A stretch of 64,000 bases of DNA, taken from positions 186,001 to 250,000 of the forward strand of contig NZ_CYSP01000001.1 in the NCBI RefSeq assembly GCF_001298735.1. The letters run 5' to 3'. Below the pieces are notes generated by a model. The model searched no databases. It had not been told where the DNA came from and saw only the letters and a list, made by a program, of their open reading frames with translations. Both the position numbers and the translations under genes were made by a program. This document shows, piece after piece, positions 36,841-46,117 of the stretch. The DNA is from Propionispora sp. 2/2-37 (GTDB taxonomy: Bacteria > Bacillota > Negativicutes > Propionisporales > Propionisporaceae). Position 1 is the stretch's first letter; the number at the start of each line of letters is the position of its first letter.

Positions 36841-37719
36841 ATGACATTTCAAGAGATTATTTTAACTCTGCAAAATTTTTGGGCAGAACAAAAATGTATT
36901 TTGCAACAACCCTATGATGTGGAAAAAGGGGCTGGTACTATGAACCCGGCTACTTTTCTGCGGGCTTTGGGACCGGAACCTTGGAACGTCGCTTATGTGG
37001 AACCGTCACGGCGTCCTACTGACGGGCGTTATGGAGATAATCCGAACCGGTTGTTCCAGCATCACCAGTATCAGGTAATTATGAAACCGTCACCGGCAAA
37101 TATTCAAGATTTATATTTATCCAGCCTGGCCCGTTTAGGCATTGATCCGGACCAGCATGACATTCGCTTTGTTGAAGATAATTGGGAATCGCCCACGCTT
37201 GGTGCATGGGGATTGGGCTGGGAAGTCTGGCTGGATGGTATGGAAATTACCCAATTTACTTACTTTCAGCAGGTTGGCAGCATTGATGTTAAGCCGGTGT
37301 CGGTAGAAATTACTTATGGTTTAGAGCGTTTAGCCATGTATATTCAAGGCAAGGAAAACGTGTTTGATATTGAATGGATTAAAGGGATTACCTATGGCGA
37401 TGTATTTCACCGTAATGAGGTAGAGCATTCTTATTACAATTTTGAGATTGCCGATACAAAACTCTTATTTCATTTGTTTGATTTATATGAAAAAGAAGCT
37501 TTACGGGTACTGGAACTTGGTTATGTTCTTCCGGCATACGATTATGTCTTAAAGTGTTCTCATTCCTTTAATTTATTGGATGCACGTGGGGCAATCAGTG
37601 TGAGTGAACGTACCGCTTTTATTGGCCGGGTGCGTACTATGGCCCGTTTATGTGCACAAACTTATGTGGAGCAACGAGAAAAACTCGGATATCCGCTTTT
37701 GAAGGAGAGGAAACAATGA
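36841..37719 (+). CDS. glyQ: Glycyl-tRNA synthetase alpha subunit
   Basis: The 292-residue catalytic subunit of the bacterial alpha2-beta2 enzyme contains [36 protein letters not shown], the [18 protein letters not shown] block, and [22 protein letters not shown] 36841 follows an AGGGGGAG site and lies after the T-box terminator. Its stop codon overlaps the glyS start (ATGA). Confidence 0.97.
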   Translation: MTFQEIILTLQNFWAEQKCILQQPYDVEKGAGTMNPATFLRALGPEPWNVAYVEPSRRPTDGRYGDNPNRLFQHHQYQVIMKPSPANIQDLYLSSLARLGIDPDQHDIRFVEDNWESPTLGAWGLGWEVWLDGMEITQFTYFQQVGSIDVKPVSVEITYGLERLAMYIQGKENVFDIEWIKGITYGDVFHRNEVEHSYYNFEIADTKLLFHLFDLYEKEALRVLELGYVLPAYDYVLKCSHSFNLLDARGAISVSERTAFIGRVRTMARLCAQTYVEQREKLGYPLLKERKQ

Positions 37720-39785
37720 TGTCCAGAGATCTATTATTGGAAATTGGTACTGAAGAAATCCCGGCACGGTTTATGCCTGATATATTGTTTCAATTGGAAA
37801 AGCTTTCCCAAGAAAAACTTGCGCTTTTGCGTATTACTTATAAACAGGTACAGGCGATAGGAACCCCCCGTAGAATGGTGCTTGTTATTCGCGGCCTGTC
37901 CGAGCAACAGGAAGATAAATTCAGTGAGAACAAAGGTCCTTCTGTAAAAATTGCTTTTGACAGCAACGGTGCGCCAACCAAGGCAGCCCAGGGATTTGCG
38001 CGTGGGCAAGGAGTTGACGTGACCGAACTAGTAGTGAAGGACGGTTATGTTTATGCGGCAATCAATGAAAGCGGCCGTCCGGTTCAGGAACTGCTGCCGG
38101 AGATATTGCTGAATATAATTCACAGCCTTAATTTTCCTAAAAATATGCGCTGGGGAGACCTTGATATTCGTTTTGTCCGGCCGATACGCTGGCTGGTAGC
38201 GCTCTATGGCACGGAGATTATTCCGTTAAGCATAGCGGAAGTCAGCAGCGGTAATGTGACATACGGGCACCGTTTTTTAAGCAAGGGAGCTCTTACGATA
38301 GGATCTGTTGACGATTATTTTGAGAAATTGGCGAAAAACTATGTGATGGTTGACCCCAAAGAGAGACGTGCGGTTATCCTGCACCAGGTTGAGCAGTTGG
38401 CTATAAGCCACGGAGGCGTAGCGGAGATAGATGGAGAACTCCTTGAGGAAGTTGTGTTTTTAGTTGAATTTCCAACGGCACTTTGTGGCAATTTCGATGA
38501 AAAATATCTGACTTTGCCCGCAGAAGCTATCATTACTCCTATGCGTGAACATCAACGTTATTTCCCGGTCCTCTCCAAAGACAAAAGATTACTGCCGGTG
38601 TTTATTACTGTCCGTAACGGTAATTCCGATCATATCAAGGTGGTGCAGCACGGTAACGAAAGAGTGTTGCGGGCCAGATTGGATGATGCCAAGTTTTTCT
38701 TTGAAGAAGATCAAAAGATTACTTTAGAAAATCGTGTTGAAAAACTAAAAACTATTGTATTTCAGGAAGGATTGGGCACTCTCTATGATAAAACACTGCG
38801 CATACAGGCTTTATCGTCCGGTTTGGCGGAAAAACTTCAGTTAACCGGTGAAATACGTAGAATCATTGATCGCAGTGCCTATTTGTCTAAGGCGGACTTA
38901 GTAACCGGGATGGTTTATGAATTTACTGAGCTTCAAGGGGTAATGGGACGTGAATACGCATTGATAAACGGAGAGGACCCCTGCGTTGCCGCTGCCATTT
39001 TTGAACATTATCTGCCGAGATTTTCGGGAGATGAGCTGCCGCCAAGCGATGCCGGCAGAATTATTAGTATTTCTGATAAACTGGATAATATTGTGGCTAC
39101 TTTTAGTCGCGGCTTGATTCCTTCCGGATCGCAGGATCCTTACGCATTAAGGCGCCAGGCGTTAGGGATTGCGTATATAGTAATCCAGGCAAACTACAGT
39201 GTCTCCCTGCAGCAGTTGGTTGAATTAAGCATGGATTTATTGCATATTTCAGAGGAAAAACAACGTAAGCAACTTTCTGCCGATATTCAGGATTTTTTCC
39301 GCCTGCGTATAAAAAATATATTGACAGAAGCCGGTATCCGCTACGATGTTATTGATGCGGTAATGGCTGCCGGAACAGATGATATGTATGACACTTGGCT
39401 AAGAGCAAAAGCCCTGGCTGACGAAAGTCTTGGTGATGCCATCCGGAAAGCGGCACTGGCTTTTACGAGAATTGCTAATTTAACAAAAAATAATAAGGTC
39501 AATACAATTGTGGTTAATCCTGAACTATTGGCTGCCCTGGCAGAATACAAGCTATTTGAAGTTTATGGTCAATCCCGGGAAAAAATTGAGAAACTGCTAA
39601 AAAGCAAGCAATATGCAGGTGCTATCACAGTAATGGCCGATTTAGCGGATTCGATTGACGCTTTTTTCAGTGAAGTCATGGTTATGGTGGAAGATCCTGC
39701 CGTACGTAATAACCGACTGGCACTGTTAAAAGTAATTGCTGATCTTACGGCAAAAACAGCCGATTTCAGTAAAATTATTGCATAA
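37716..39785 (+). CDS. glyS: Glycyl-tRNA synthetase beta subunit
   Basis: The 689-residue tRNA-binding subunit starts [15 protein letters not shown] and contains [24 protein letters not shown] in pieces, [10 protein letters not shown], and [20 protein letters not shown]-terminal anticodon-binding domain ends the protein. ATG 37716 or 37719 (ATGATG) follows GGAGAGG. It is coupled to glyQ and ends at a strong bidirectional terminator. Confidence 0.97.
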   Translation: MMSRDLLLEIGTEEIPARFMPDILFQLEKLSQEKLALLRITYKQVQAIGTPRRMVLVIRGLSEQQEDKFSENKGPSVKIAFDSNGAPTKAAQGFARGQGVDVTELVVKDGYVYAAINESGRPVQELLPEILLNIIHSLNFPKNMRWGDLDIRFVRPIRWLVALYGTEIIPLSIAEVSSGNVTYGHRFLSKGALTIGSVDDYFEKLAKNYVMVDPKERRAVILHQVEQLAISHGGVAEIDGELLEEVVFLVEFPTALCGNFDEKYLTLPAEAIITPMREHQRYFPVLSKDKRLLPVFITVRNGNSDHIKVVQHGNERVLRARLDDAKFFFEEDQKITLENRVEKLKTIVFQEGLGTLYDKTLRIQALSSGLAEKLQLTGEIRRIIDRSAYLSKADLVTGMVYEFTELQGVMGREYALINGEDPCVAAAIFEHYLPRFSGDELPPSDAGRIISISDKLDNIVATFSRGLIPSGSQDPYALRRQALGIAYIVIQANYSVSLQQLVELSMDLLHISEEKQRKQLSADIQDFFRLRIKNILTEAGIRYDVIDAVMAAGTDDMYDTWLRAKALADESLGDAIRKAALAFTRIANLTKNNKVNTIVVNPELLAALAEYKLFEVYGQSREKIEKLLKSKQYAGAITVMADLADSIDAFFSEVMVMVEDPAVRNNRLALLKVIADLTAKTADFSKIIA

Positions 39786-39789
39786 AAGC

Positions 39790-39826
39790 AATGAAAAACC
39801 TGTACATCACTGTACAGGTTTTTCAT
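39790..39826. terminator. Bidirectional terminator between glyS and the LptA-like gene
   Basis: A perfect 16-base stem: AATGAAAAACCTGTAC pairs with GTACAGGTTTTTCATT over a six-base loop, with T tracts in both directions. Confidence 0.9.
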
Positions 39827-39859
39827 TGTTTATGCCGGAAACAATACTAAAAACCGTTT

Positions 39860-40330
39860 TTATAAAAAACTGTTTGTTTCCACATTGTATTGCGCTGTTG
39901 TGGCCGACCAATTGTTACCGTTTTGGCTGACTTGTACATTGCCACTGAATACGGCTATTTTACTTTTCCAGTTAAACTCTACCTGATCGGCAGTGATGGC
40001 AAGTCCTGAACGGGAAAAACTTATACCGCCTTCAATTTGTGCTGTGTTATTCGGGAAGGAAACATATACCGTGCTGCCGGTGCAATAAATATCATTCTGA
40101 GTAAAAGTGACTCCACCGGATGCCCAAACCTCCCTATAATTGGTTCTTGCCTCGCCTGCCGTAACCGTACGATTTTTATGTTCGATGTACACATTACCGT
40201 TAAGTACTTGCAGTCCGGTAGAAATGTCAAAATATTGCTTATCAGCCCGTATGGTGGGCATAGCGGCAAAAACCGTGCCGCTTAACAGCAAAGTCAGCAG
40301 CAGGAAACTAAATACGATTTTTTTTCTCAT
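39860..40330 (-). CDS. LptA/OstA-like periplasmic protein
   Basis: The 156-residue protein has a signal peptide (about 1-22, ending VFAA) and repeated beta-strand units of the OstA/LptA fold: IRADKQYFDISTGLQVLNGNVYIEH, then AGEARTNYREVWASGGVTFTQND, each read in part, and LAITADQVEFNWKSKIAVFSGNV. LptA bridges inner and outer membranes in LPS transport, so it supports a diderm envelope. It is encoded alone on the minus strand with its own extended -10 promoter, not beside lptB or lptC, so it may be one of several OstA-domain proteins. Confidence 0.82.
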   Translation of the reverse strand: MRKKIVFSFLLLTLLLSGTVFAAMPTIRADKQYFDISTGLQVLNGNVYIEHKNRTVTAGEARTNYREVWASGGVTFTQNDIYCTGSTVYVSFPNNTAQIEGGISFSRSGLAITADQVEFNWKSKIAVFSGNVQVSQNGNNWSATTAQYNVETNSFL

Positions 40331-40354
40331 AAAATACCCCGCCTTTCATTTACT

Positions 40355-40363
40355 ATTATAGCA
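40355..40363 (-). promoter_or_regulatory. Extended -10 promoter of the LptA-like gene
   Basis: Minus-strand TGC-TATAAT, an extended -10 element, 25 bases before the ATG. No good -35 box is visible. Confidence 0.5.
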
Positions 40364-40399
40364 GAAGTTCTTCCTGAGAGGGAATTGAATTTTACTCCT

Positions 40400-40428
40400 T
40401 TGTCTGGAGCATGTCTTTATGATATGAT
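40400..40428 (+). promoter_or_regulatory. Sigma-A promoter of dgt
   Basis: TTGTCT at 40400-40405, a 17-base spacer and TATGAT at 40423-40428, 28 bases before the dgt ATG. Confidence 0.65.
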
Positions 40429-40456
40429 ATATTAAATTTATACAGGGGGATTGTAT

Positions 40457-41467
40457 ATGAAGGTGCGTGAACGTATTGAAGATCAAGAATCGGCTTTTTT
40501 GTCGCCGTATGCCAGCAAAAGCAAACTGGCCAGTAGAAAAATATATGAAGAACCCTGTCCTTTTCGGACGGAATTTCAGCGCGACCGGGATCGGATTATT
40601 CATAGCAAGGCTTTTCGTCGTTTAAAGCATAAAACGCAAGTCTATTTTTCTCCTGGCGATCATTACCGTATGAGAATGACACACAGTCTGGAAGTCTCTC
40701 AAATTTCCCGCACTATTGCACGGGGATTGATGCTTAACGAAGATTTAACGGAAGCCATTGCCCTAGGGCATGACGTGGGACATACTCCGTTTGGCCACGC
40801 CGGAGAATATGCACTGCAAAAAATTATTGGTGAATACCGGCATAACGTGCAAAGCTTGCGGGTTGTGGAACATTTGGAAAAAAACGGAAAAGGATTGAAT
40901 TTAACAGAAGCAGTGAAAGATGGAATTTTAAATCATACCGGAGCACATTTCCCTGCCACTCTGGAGGGCAATGTGGTTCGCAGAGGTGACCGTATTGCTT
41001 ATTTATGCCATGATTATGACGACAGCATTCGCGCAGGAATGCTGAAAAGTAGCGACCTGCCAGGTAATGTAGCCTTAGTATTAGGGACAAAACCATCGGA
41101 AATGATTACAGTCATGGTATCAGATATAATAGAATGCTCTTTTGATCGAGGAATTATTTGTATGTCTGTCCAAGTGGAGAACGCTATGGAGGAGTTCCGT
41201 GATTTTATGTTTGCAAAAATTTATCATTCTAAGGAATTGGCGCCGGACAGGGAAAAAGCCTGTTATGTAATACAGAAATTATATGATTACTTTGTTTTAA
41301 ATTCTGATAAACTTCCTGCAGAGTATATAGAAAGAAAGGAAATTTGGGGCTTGGAGACAACAATTGTGGATTATATTGCCGGCTTGACGGATGTCTATGC
41401 AATTGAATTGTTTGAAAAGTTATTTATACCGGCAAAATGGAAAATATATACCAAAAAATTTTTTTAA
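40457..41467 (+). CDS. dgt: Deoxyguanosinetriphosphate triphosphohydrolase-like protein
   Basis: The 336-residue HD-domain enzyme should remove triphosphate from dNTPs. The metal site is spread over RMTHSLEVSQISRTIA and ALGHDVGHTPFGHAGE, with DRIAYLCHDYDDS completing it. The N-terminal CPFRTEFQRDRDRIIHSKAFRRL is the usual Dgt motif. ATG 40457 follows an AGGGGGA site. It lies upstream of dnaG, a frequent arrangement in Clostridia and Negativicutes. Substrate range (dGTP only or several dNTPs) cannot be told from sequence. Confidence 0.93.
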   Translation: MKVRERIEDQESAFLSPYASKSKLASRKIYEEPCPFRTEFQRDRDRIIHSKAFRRLKHKTQVYFSPGDHYRMRMTHSLEVSQISRTIARGLMLNEDLTEAIALGHDVGHTPFGHAGEYALQKIIGEYRHNVQSLRVVEHLEKNGKGLNLTEAVKDGILNHTGAHFPATLEGNVVRRGDRIAYLCHDYDDSIRAGMLKSSDLPGNVALVLGTKPSEMITVMVSDIIECSFDRGIICMSVQVENAMEEFRDFMFAKIYHSKELAPDREKACYVIQKLYDYFVLNSDKLPAEYIERKEIWGLETTIVDYIAGLTDVYAIELFEKLFIPAKWKIYTKKFF

Positions 41468-41493
41468 GGGTACCAGATGGTGCCCTTGTTTTT
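41466..41493 (+). terminator. Terminator of dgt
   Basis: AAGGGTACC pairs with GGTGCCCTT (one T-G pair) and is followed by GTTTTT. It overlaps the dgt stop codon. Confidence 0.65.
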
Positions 41494-41834
41494 CTGGAAT
41501 ACTTTATTGCTTTTAGAGGATATTTATGATATGTATTGAATAATATAAAAAACATAATATCTTGATTGCGGAAGTTTACAAAGCAGCAGGACTATTACAA
41601 AATTTGTAGAATAACCTCTAATTGTGTCTATAAGTGATTCAGTAATCCAAATCGTAAGCAGGAAAATTTGATAAAATCGCGAATTTATAAATCCAGTGGT
41701 TATAATCATCTTGATATGTATATTTAAGGTGTTCTTTTATGGATAAAAAATATTCTTATATATATACTTATGCAAAGATATTATAATCATTAATTGCAGT
41801 TGCAGAAAGTGGCATAAAAGGTGAATTGATTGGC
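41494..41834. other. AT-rich intergenic region before dnaG
   Basis: About 340 bases with no credible gene. It is rich in A and T, has a TATAAT at about 41781-41786 without a matching -35 box, and may hold the dnaG promoter. A minus-strand open frame at 41524-41709 has no ribosome binding site. No riboswitch or repeat was recognised. Confidence 0.5.
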
Positions 41835-43637
41835 ATGAAGGATAGGGAATATGGAGAATTTGTTGAAAGGTTGCGTTCAGAAAGTGATATTGTAAGTATT
41901 ATTTCCGGTTATGTTTCTTTGCATAAAAAGGGGAAAAATTTTTGGGGATGTTGTCCTTTCCATAATGAAAAAACTCCATCATTTTCTGTGGCTCCTGAAA
42001 AGGGATTCTTTTATTGCTTTGGCTGTCAGACAGGGGGGAATATTTTCAGTTTTTTAATGAAAATTGAAAATATCGGATTTTCCGATGCTGTAAAATTATT
42101 AGCAGGTAAACTCAATATCCCTCTGCCGGAAAGAGAGAAAACAGAACAGGAAAGATATCTCGAACGGGAACAGGACAGATTATTCCATGCGCATGAATTG
42201 GCCAGTGCTTTTTTTTATTCTTGTCTTACGAAAACCAATTTGGCTCATACAGCACGCGAATATCTTACTCGTCGCGGTATTAGTGATGAATCAATAGCGT
42301 TGTTTAAATTGGGATTTGCTCCTCCGTCCTGGGACAGATTGGTCAGTGCGTTGACAAAACGAGATATTAGTGCAGACATAATGATTAAGTCAGGTCTTGC
42401 GGTTGCCAAAAATGCGGGTGGGAGTATGTACGATCGTTTTCGTAACCGGATCATGTTTCCGATTTGTGATTTACGTGGGCGGGTCGTTGGTTTTGGCGGA
42501 CGGGTAATTGACGAAAGCCATCCCAAATACTTGAATTCTCCAGAAACACCCATTTTTAATAAACGCCATATTCTATTTGGATTGAACATAGCAGAAAAAT
42601 ATATTAAAGCAACAGGACAGGCTGTAGTTGTGGAGGGGTATCTGGATGCCATTACTGCGCACGCGGCGGGCATACAAAATACAGTAGCTTCCTTAGGAAC
42701 CGCCTTTACGTTGGAGCAGGCGAAGGCTCTGCGGTCTGCTCGCGAGATTGTATTTGCCTATGATAGTGATGGTGCCGGTCAGAAAGCTACAGCGAGAGCG
42801 TTGGAAATTGCTCGCAGGCAGGGTGTAACTATTAAGATTGTAGATATACCAGATGGAAAAGATCCTGACGAGTATATAAAAAAGCATGGAGCTGATGCCT
42901 TTAAACTGTTAATTACCAACAGTCTTTCGGTTGTTGATTATCACTTGCAGACAGCACTCCGGGCAACGGATTTTTCCACTTTAGAAGGAAAAGTTGCGGT
43001 GGTAAATAAAATGATTCCCATATTAGCAGCCTTGGATAATGAAGTTGAAATTAATGGTTATATTACGCAAATAGCAGATTCTCTTTCTATCGATGAAGCT
43101 TCGGTTCGCAGCGAATTGCGTAAATTTTTAATTTTTAACAAAAAGGATAAAATTGTAAAAATGGGAAAGGATATTACTGCAATTCACCTGCGGGACAATC
43201 ATATTACTGCATTGGCTCAAGCGGAAAAAAATCTTATCCGGTTCATGTGCGAGGATAGGTCGATTATCCCATATGTCCAAGTACAGTTACGATTAGAAGA
43301 TGTTCGGGATGAGCTAAGAAAAAAAATAATGAAACTTATATTTAATGCGTATAATATGGAGAAAAATATTGCGGATGTTAATTTTCTGGAGGCGTTGGGA
43401 GCAGAAGCTGATAATGAACTTTCCCATATTATGCTGATGGATATTGACTTAAATAATGTAGCGCAAATGGTTGACGATTGCTTAAAAACTATACGTTTGA
43501 CCAGTTTGAAAGATTTATATGAACAACATCGGTTGCGTGCTGATGAATTACAGCGTATGGGGGATAGTAGTTTTCTGCAGGAATTAGCGGAAAGCCAGCG
43601 AATAAATGATGAAATTAGTAAATTACATCAGTCCTAG
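41835..43637 (+). CDS. dnaG: DNA primase DnaG
   Basis: The 600-residue primase makes RNA primers at the fork. The N-terminal zinc-binding domain (about 35-65) has CCPFHNEKTPSFSV and FYCFGCQTGGN. The TOPRIM core holds VVVEGYLDAITAH and the acidic FAYDSDGAGQKA. The C-terminal part that binds DnaB is present. The ATG at 41835 is preferred; TTG 41826 is closer to the AAAAGGTG site (2 bases) and would add three residues. rpoD follows, forming the classical dnaG-rpoD operon. Confidence 0.96.
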   Translation: MKDREYGEFVERLRSESDIVSIISGYVSLHKKGKNFWGCCPFHNEKTPSFSVAPEKGFFYCFGCQTGGNIFSFLMKIENIGFSDAVKLLAGKLNIPLPEREKTEQERYLEREQDRLFHAHELASAFFYSCLTKTNLAHTAREYLTRRGISDESIALFKLGFAPPSWDRLVSALTKRDISADIMIKSGLAVAKNAGGSMYDRFRNRIMFPICDLRGRVVGFGGRVIDESHPKYLNSPETPIFNKRHILFGLNIAEKYIKATGQAVVVEGYLDAITAHAAGIQNTVASLGTAFTLEQAKALRSAREIVFAYDSDGAGQKATARALEIARRQGVTIKIVDIPDGKDPDEYIKKHGADAFKLLITNSLSVVDYHLQTALRATDFSTLEGKVAVVNKMIPILAALDNEVEINGYITQIADSLSIDEASVRSELRKFLIFNKKDKIVKMGKDITAIHLRDNHITALAQAEKNLIRFMCEDRSIIPYVQVQLRLEDVRDELRKKIMKLIFNAYNMEKNIADVNFLEALGAEADNELSHIMLMDIDLNNVAQMVDDCLKTIRLTSLKDLYEQHRLRADELQRMGDSSFLQELAESQRINDEISKLHQS

Positions 43638-43697
43638 TGCGGCTAGGTACTGTAGTTTTGCAGCTAAATTGGATTGCCAACGGAGGGGGGGAGCAAG

Positions 43698-44813
43698 ATG
43701 ACGGAGAAAAAGAGTGTTGTACCAAATGAGCATGTCAATGAGTTATTGCATAAGGGAAAACAACGCGGTGGTATGCTGACTTATGCTGAGATAATGGACA
43801 CTCTCCAAGGTGATGATTTATCTCCCGATGAAATTGATGATATGTATGAGGTTTTTTCTAGTAAGGGAATAGAGATTGTAGATGAAATCCCGGATGTAGA
43901 AGGATTGGATGAGCCGGATATTTCAGAGATGGAAGAAGTGACTCCGGAAGAGGTGGATATCGATTTAACCATCCCTGAGGGGATCAGCATAGATGATCCT
44001 GTTCGAATGTACCTTAAGGAAATTGGCCGGGTGCCCCTTTTAAATGCTGATGAAGAAATTAGACTGGCCCAACGGATGGAACAGGGAGATGAAGAGGCCA
44101 AGCGCCGTCTAGCGGAAGCAAATCTGCGATTAGTAGTTAGTATTGCTAAACGTTATGTGGGGCGTGGCATGCTGTTTCTGGATCTCATTCAGGAGGGGAA
44201 CCTTGGCTTGATCAAGGCGGTCGAAAAATTTGACTATAATAAAGGCTATAAATTTAGTACCTATGCGACGTGGTGGATTCGCCAGGCCATAACCAGGGCA
44301 ATCGCTGATCAGGCCCGTACCATCCGTATTCCAGTGCATATGGTAGAAACGATCAATAAACTTATCCGGGTATCACGACAGTTATTGCAGGAACTTGGGC
44401 GTGAGCCGCTACCGGAAGAAATTGCCCGTGAAATGGAAATCAGTGTCGACCGTGTGCGGGAGATTATGAAAATTGCCCAGGAACCGGTATCGCTGGAAAC
44501 TCCTATAGGCGAAGAGGAAGATTCCCATTTAGGTGATTTTATTGAAGATCAGGACGCACCGGCTCCGGCGGAAGCTGCTTCCTTTATGTTGTTGAAAGAG
44601 CAACTGGAGGAAGTTTTAGAGACTCTGACACCGCGTGAAGAGAAAGTTCTTCGGCTTCGTTTTGGATTGGATGACGGGAGAGCACGTACGCTGGAAGAGG
44701 TTGGGCAGCATTTTGGCGTTACACGGGAACGTATACGGCAGATAGAAGCAAAAGCGCTGCGTAAACTGCGTCATCCGAGCCGAAGTAAAAAGTTAAAAGA
44801 TTTTTTGGAATAG
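43698..44813 (+). CDS. rpoD: Principal RNA polymerase sigma factor (SigA/RpoD)
   Basis: The 371-residue group 1 sigma factor has a short region 1.1 (about 1-85, acidic), [16 protein letters not shown] (region 1.2), [17 protein letters not shown] and [18 protein letters not shown] (region 2), [18 protein letters not shown] (2.3-2.4), and [19 protein letters not shown] with [11 protein letters not shown] (region 4). It lacks the large insertion seen in proteobacterial RpoD. ATG 43698 follows a long G-rich site (GGAGGGGGGGAG). The many TTGACA/TATAAT promoters here should be read by it. Confidence 0.98.
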   Translation: MTEKKSVVPNEHVNELLHKGKQRGGMLTYAEIMDTLQGDDLSPDEIDDMYEVFSSKGIEIVDEIPDVEGLDEPDISEMEEVTPEEVDIDLTIPEGISIDDPVRMYLKEIGRVPLLNADEEIRLAQRMEQGDEEAKRRLAEANLRLVVSIAKRYVGRGMLFLDLIQEGNLGLIKAVEKFDYNKGYKFSTYATWWIRQAITRAIADQARTIRIPVHMVETINKLIRVSRQLLQELGREPLPEEIAREMEISVDRVREIMKIAQEPVSLETPIGEEEDSHLGDFIEDQDAPAPAEAASFMLLKEQLEEVLETLTPREEKVLRLRFGLDDGRARTLEEVGQHFGVTRERIRQIEAKALRKLRHPSRSKKLKDFLE

Positions 44814-44851
44814 AACGAATGAGTGAGTTTTCATAAAAATGAAAGAATCTA

Positions 44852-44880
44852 TTGACTAAAAATATATATTGCTTTATAAT
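44852..44880 (+). promoter_or_regulatory. Sigma-A promoter of the tRNA cluster
   Basis: TTGACT at 44852-44857, a 17-base spacer and perfect TATAAT at 44875-44880, 18 bases before the first tRNA. Confidence 0.8.
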
Positions 44881-44898
44881 AGATCTTGTTGGTATCAT

Positions 44899-44974
44899 TC
44901 CTCGATAGCTCAGTTGGTAGAGCAATCGGCTGTTAACCGATCGGTCGTAGGTTCGAGTCCTACTCGAGGAGCCA
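44899..44974 (+). tRNA. tRNA-Asn (GTT)
   Basis: A full cloverleaf of 76 bases: acceptor TCCTCGA pairs with TCGAGGA, anticodon loop CTGTTAA with GTT, T loop TTCGAGT, CCA encoded at the 3' end. First gene of a four-tRNA transcript. Confidence 0.96.
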
Positions 44975-45026
44975 TCTATAGGATTGCTAAACAGGCTTTC
45001 TTCGGAAAACCTGTTTTATATTCTCC

Positions 45027-45101
45027 GGGCCTATAGCTCAGCGGTAGAGCAGCCGGCTCATAACCGGCTGGTCCCTGGTTCGATCCCAGGTGGGCCCACC
45101 A
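45027..45101 (+). tRNA. tRNA with CAT anticodon (Met, or Ile2 after lysidine modification)
   Basis: Acceptor GGGCCTA pairs with TGGGCCC (one T-G pair), anticodon loop CTCATAA, T loop TTCGATC, encoded CCA. A regular first base pair excludes initiator tRNA. Elongator methionine and isoleucine (lysidine) forms share this loop and cannot be told apart by eye. Confidence 0.92.
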
Positions 45102-45121
45102 TTGACAGATCAGATAGTTTT

Positions 45122-45196
45122 GGCCCGTTGGTCAAGCGGTTAAGACACCGCCCTTTCACGGCGGTATCGGGGGTTCGATTCCCCCACGGGTCACCA
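45122..45196 (+). tRNA. tRNA-Glu (TTC)
   Basis: 75 bases: acceptor GGCCCGT pairs with ACGGGTC, anticodon loop CTTTCAC with TTC, T loop TTCGATT, encoded CCA. Confidence 0.96.
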
Positions 45197-45237
45197 CTGA
45201 TGATTAGAAACCAACCATTAGGTTTAAAAATTGAAAA

Positions 45238-45313
<76 letters not shown>

Positions 45314-45320
45314 TAAGAAC

Positions 45321-45352
45321 AAATATGCAAAGCAGTTGCTTTGCATATTTTT
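45321..45352 (+). terminator. Terminator of the tRNA cluster
   Basis: AAATATGCAAAGCA pairs with TGCTTTGCATATTT almost without a loop, followed by TTTTC-type sequence. Confidence 0.85.
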
Positions 45353-45377
45353 CTATAGAAATAGATATTATTTATTT

Positions 45378-45386
45378 TGATATAAT
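45378..45386 (+). promoter_or_regulatory. Extended -10 promoter of trmK
   Basis: TGA-TATAAT forms an extended -10 element 41 bases before the trmK start. No clear -35 box. Confidence 0.5.
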
Positions 45387-45427
45387 AGAGATAGACTGGA
45401 AGAGGAAAGATGATAGAGGTGAGATGG

Positions 45428-46117
45428 TTGCATTTAAGTAAAAGGCTGGCTGCAATTGCCCGTTTCGTGCCGCAGTCCTCACGACTAGCCGACATCGGTA
45501 CCGATCATGCTTATTTGCCGATTTTTCTTATACAAAAACATGTTATATCTTCAGCAATTGCCGGGGAAGTCAATACTGGGCCCTATCGGTCGGCCGAAGA
45601 AACACTGAAGCGTTTTGCATTAAAAAGCCAAGTATCATTGCGCTTAGGTGATGGCTTGTCTGTTTTACATCCGGGTGAAGCAGAAACGGTAGTTATTGCC
45701 GGTATGGGAGGCCCTACGATCATTAATATTTTATCTCAACACCCCAGGGTAACCCAGTCTGTTCAACGTTTTATCATACAACCTATGATTGCCACAGGGT
45801 TAGTGCGTCGGTGGTTTGTCAGTCATCAATGGCGCATTGTGGCAGAGGATCTTGTGCCGGAAGAGGGGCGGCTATATGAAATCGTTGTGGCCGAACCCGG
45901 ATGCTCACCCCATTTAGAGGATATTTTATACGATATTGGCCCTTTCTTATGGAATAGCAGGCATCCATTCCTGAAAGAGCATATTTCCTTGCTTATCAGG
46001 CAGTATAGTAGAATGCGGGAAAATATGAAAGCCAGTGAACGGGCGCATGCTTCCTCAAAATTTTCAATTTTGTCGGATAAGCTAGAAGCATTGGAGGCTA
46101 GGCGAAAATGTCTGTAA
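45428..46117 (+). CDS. trmK: tRNA (adenine22-N1)-methyltransferase TrmK
   Basis: The 229-residue SAM-dependent enzyme methylates A22 of certain tRNAs. It begins HLSKRLAAIARFVP and contains the SAM motif LADIGTDHAYLPIFL, VVIAGMGGPTI and LIQPM-like IIQPMIATGLVRRW. The start is chosen as TTG 45428, because GAGGTGA at 45416-45422 lies 5 bases upstream and family members start with LKLSKRL. ATG 45410 would add six residues. Its end overlaps the Nif3-like gene by 10 bases; the two genes follow rpoD in most Firmicutes. Confidence 0.93.
   Translation: MHLSKRLAAIARFVPQSSRLADIGTDHAYLPIFLIQKHVISSAIAGEVNTGPYRSAEETLKRFALKSQVSLRLGDGLSVLHPGEAETVVIAGMGGPTIINILSQHPRVTQSVQRFIIQPMIATGLVRRWFVSHQWRIVAEDLVPEEGRLYEIVVAEPGCSPHLEDILYDIGPFLWNSRHPFLKEHISLLIRQYSRMRENMKASERAHASSKFSILSDKLEALEARRKCL

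Noticed and set aside
41524-41709. 61-codon minus-strand gene between dgt and dnaG
   Set aside because: There is no ribosome binding site, the composition is that of AT-rich intergenic DNA, and the product resembles no family.
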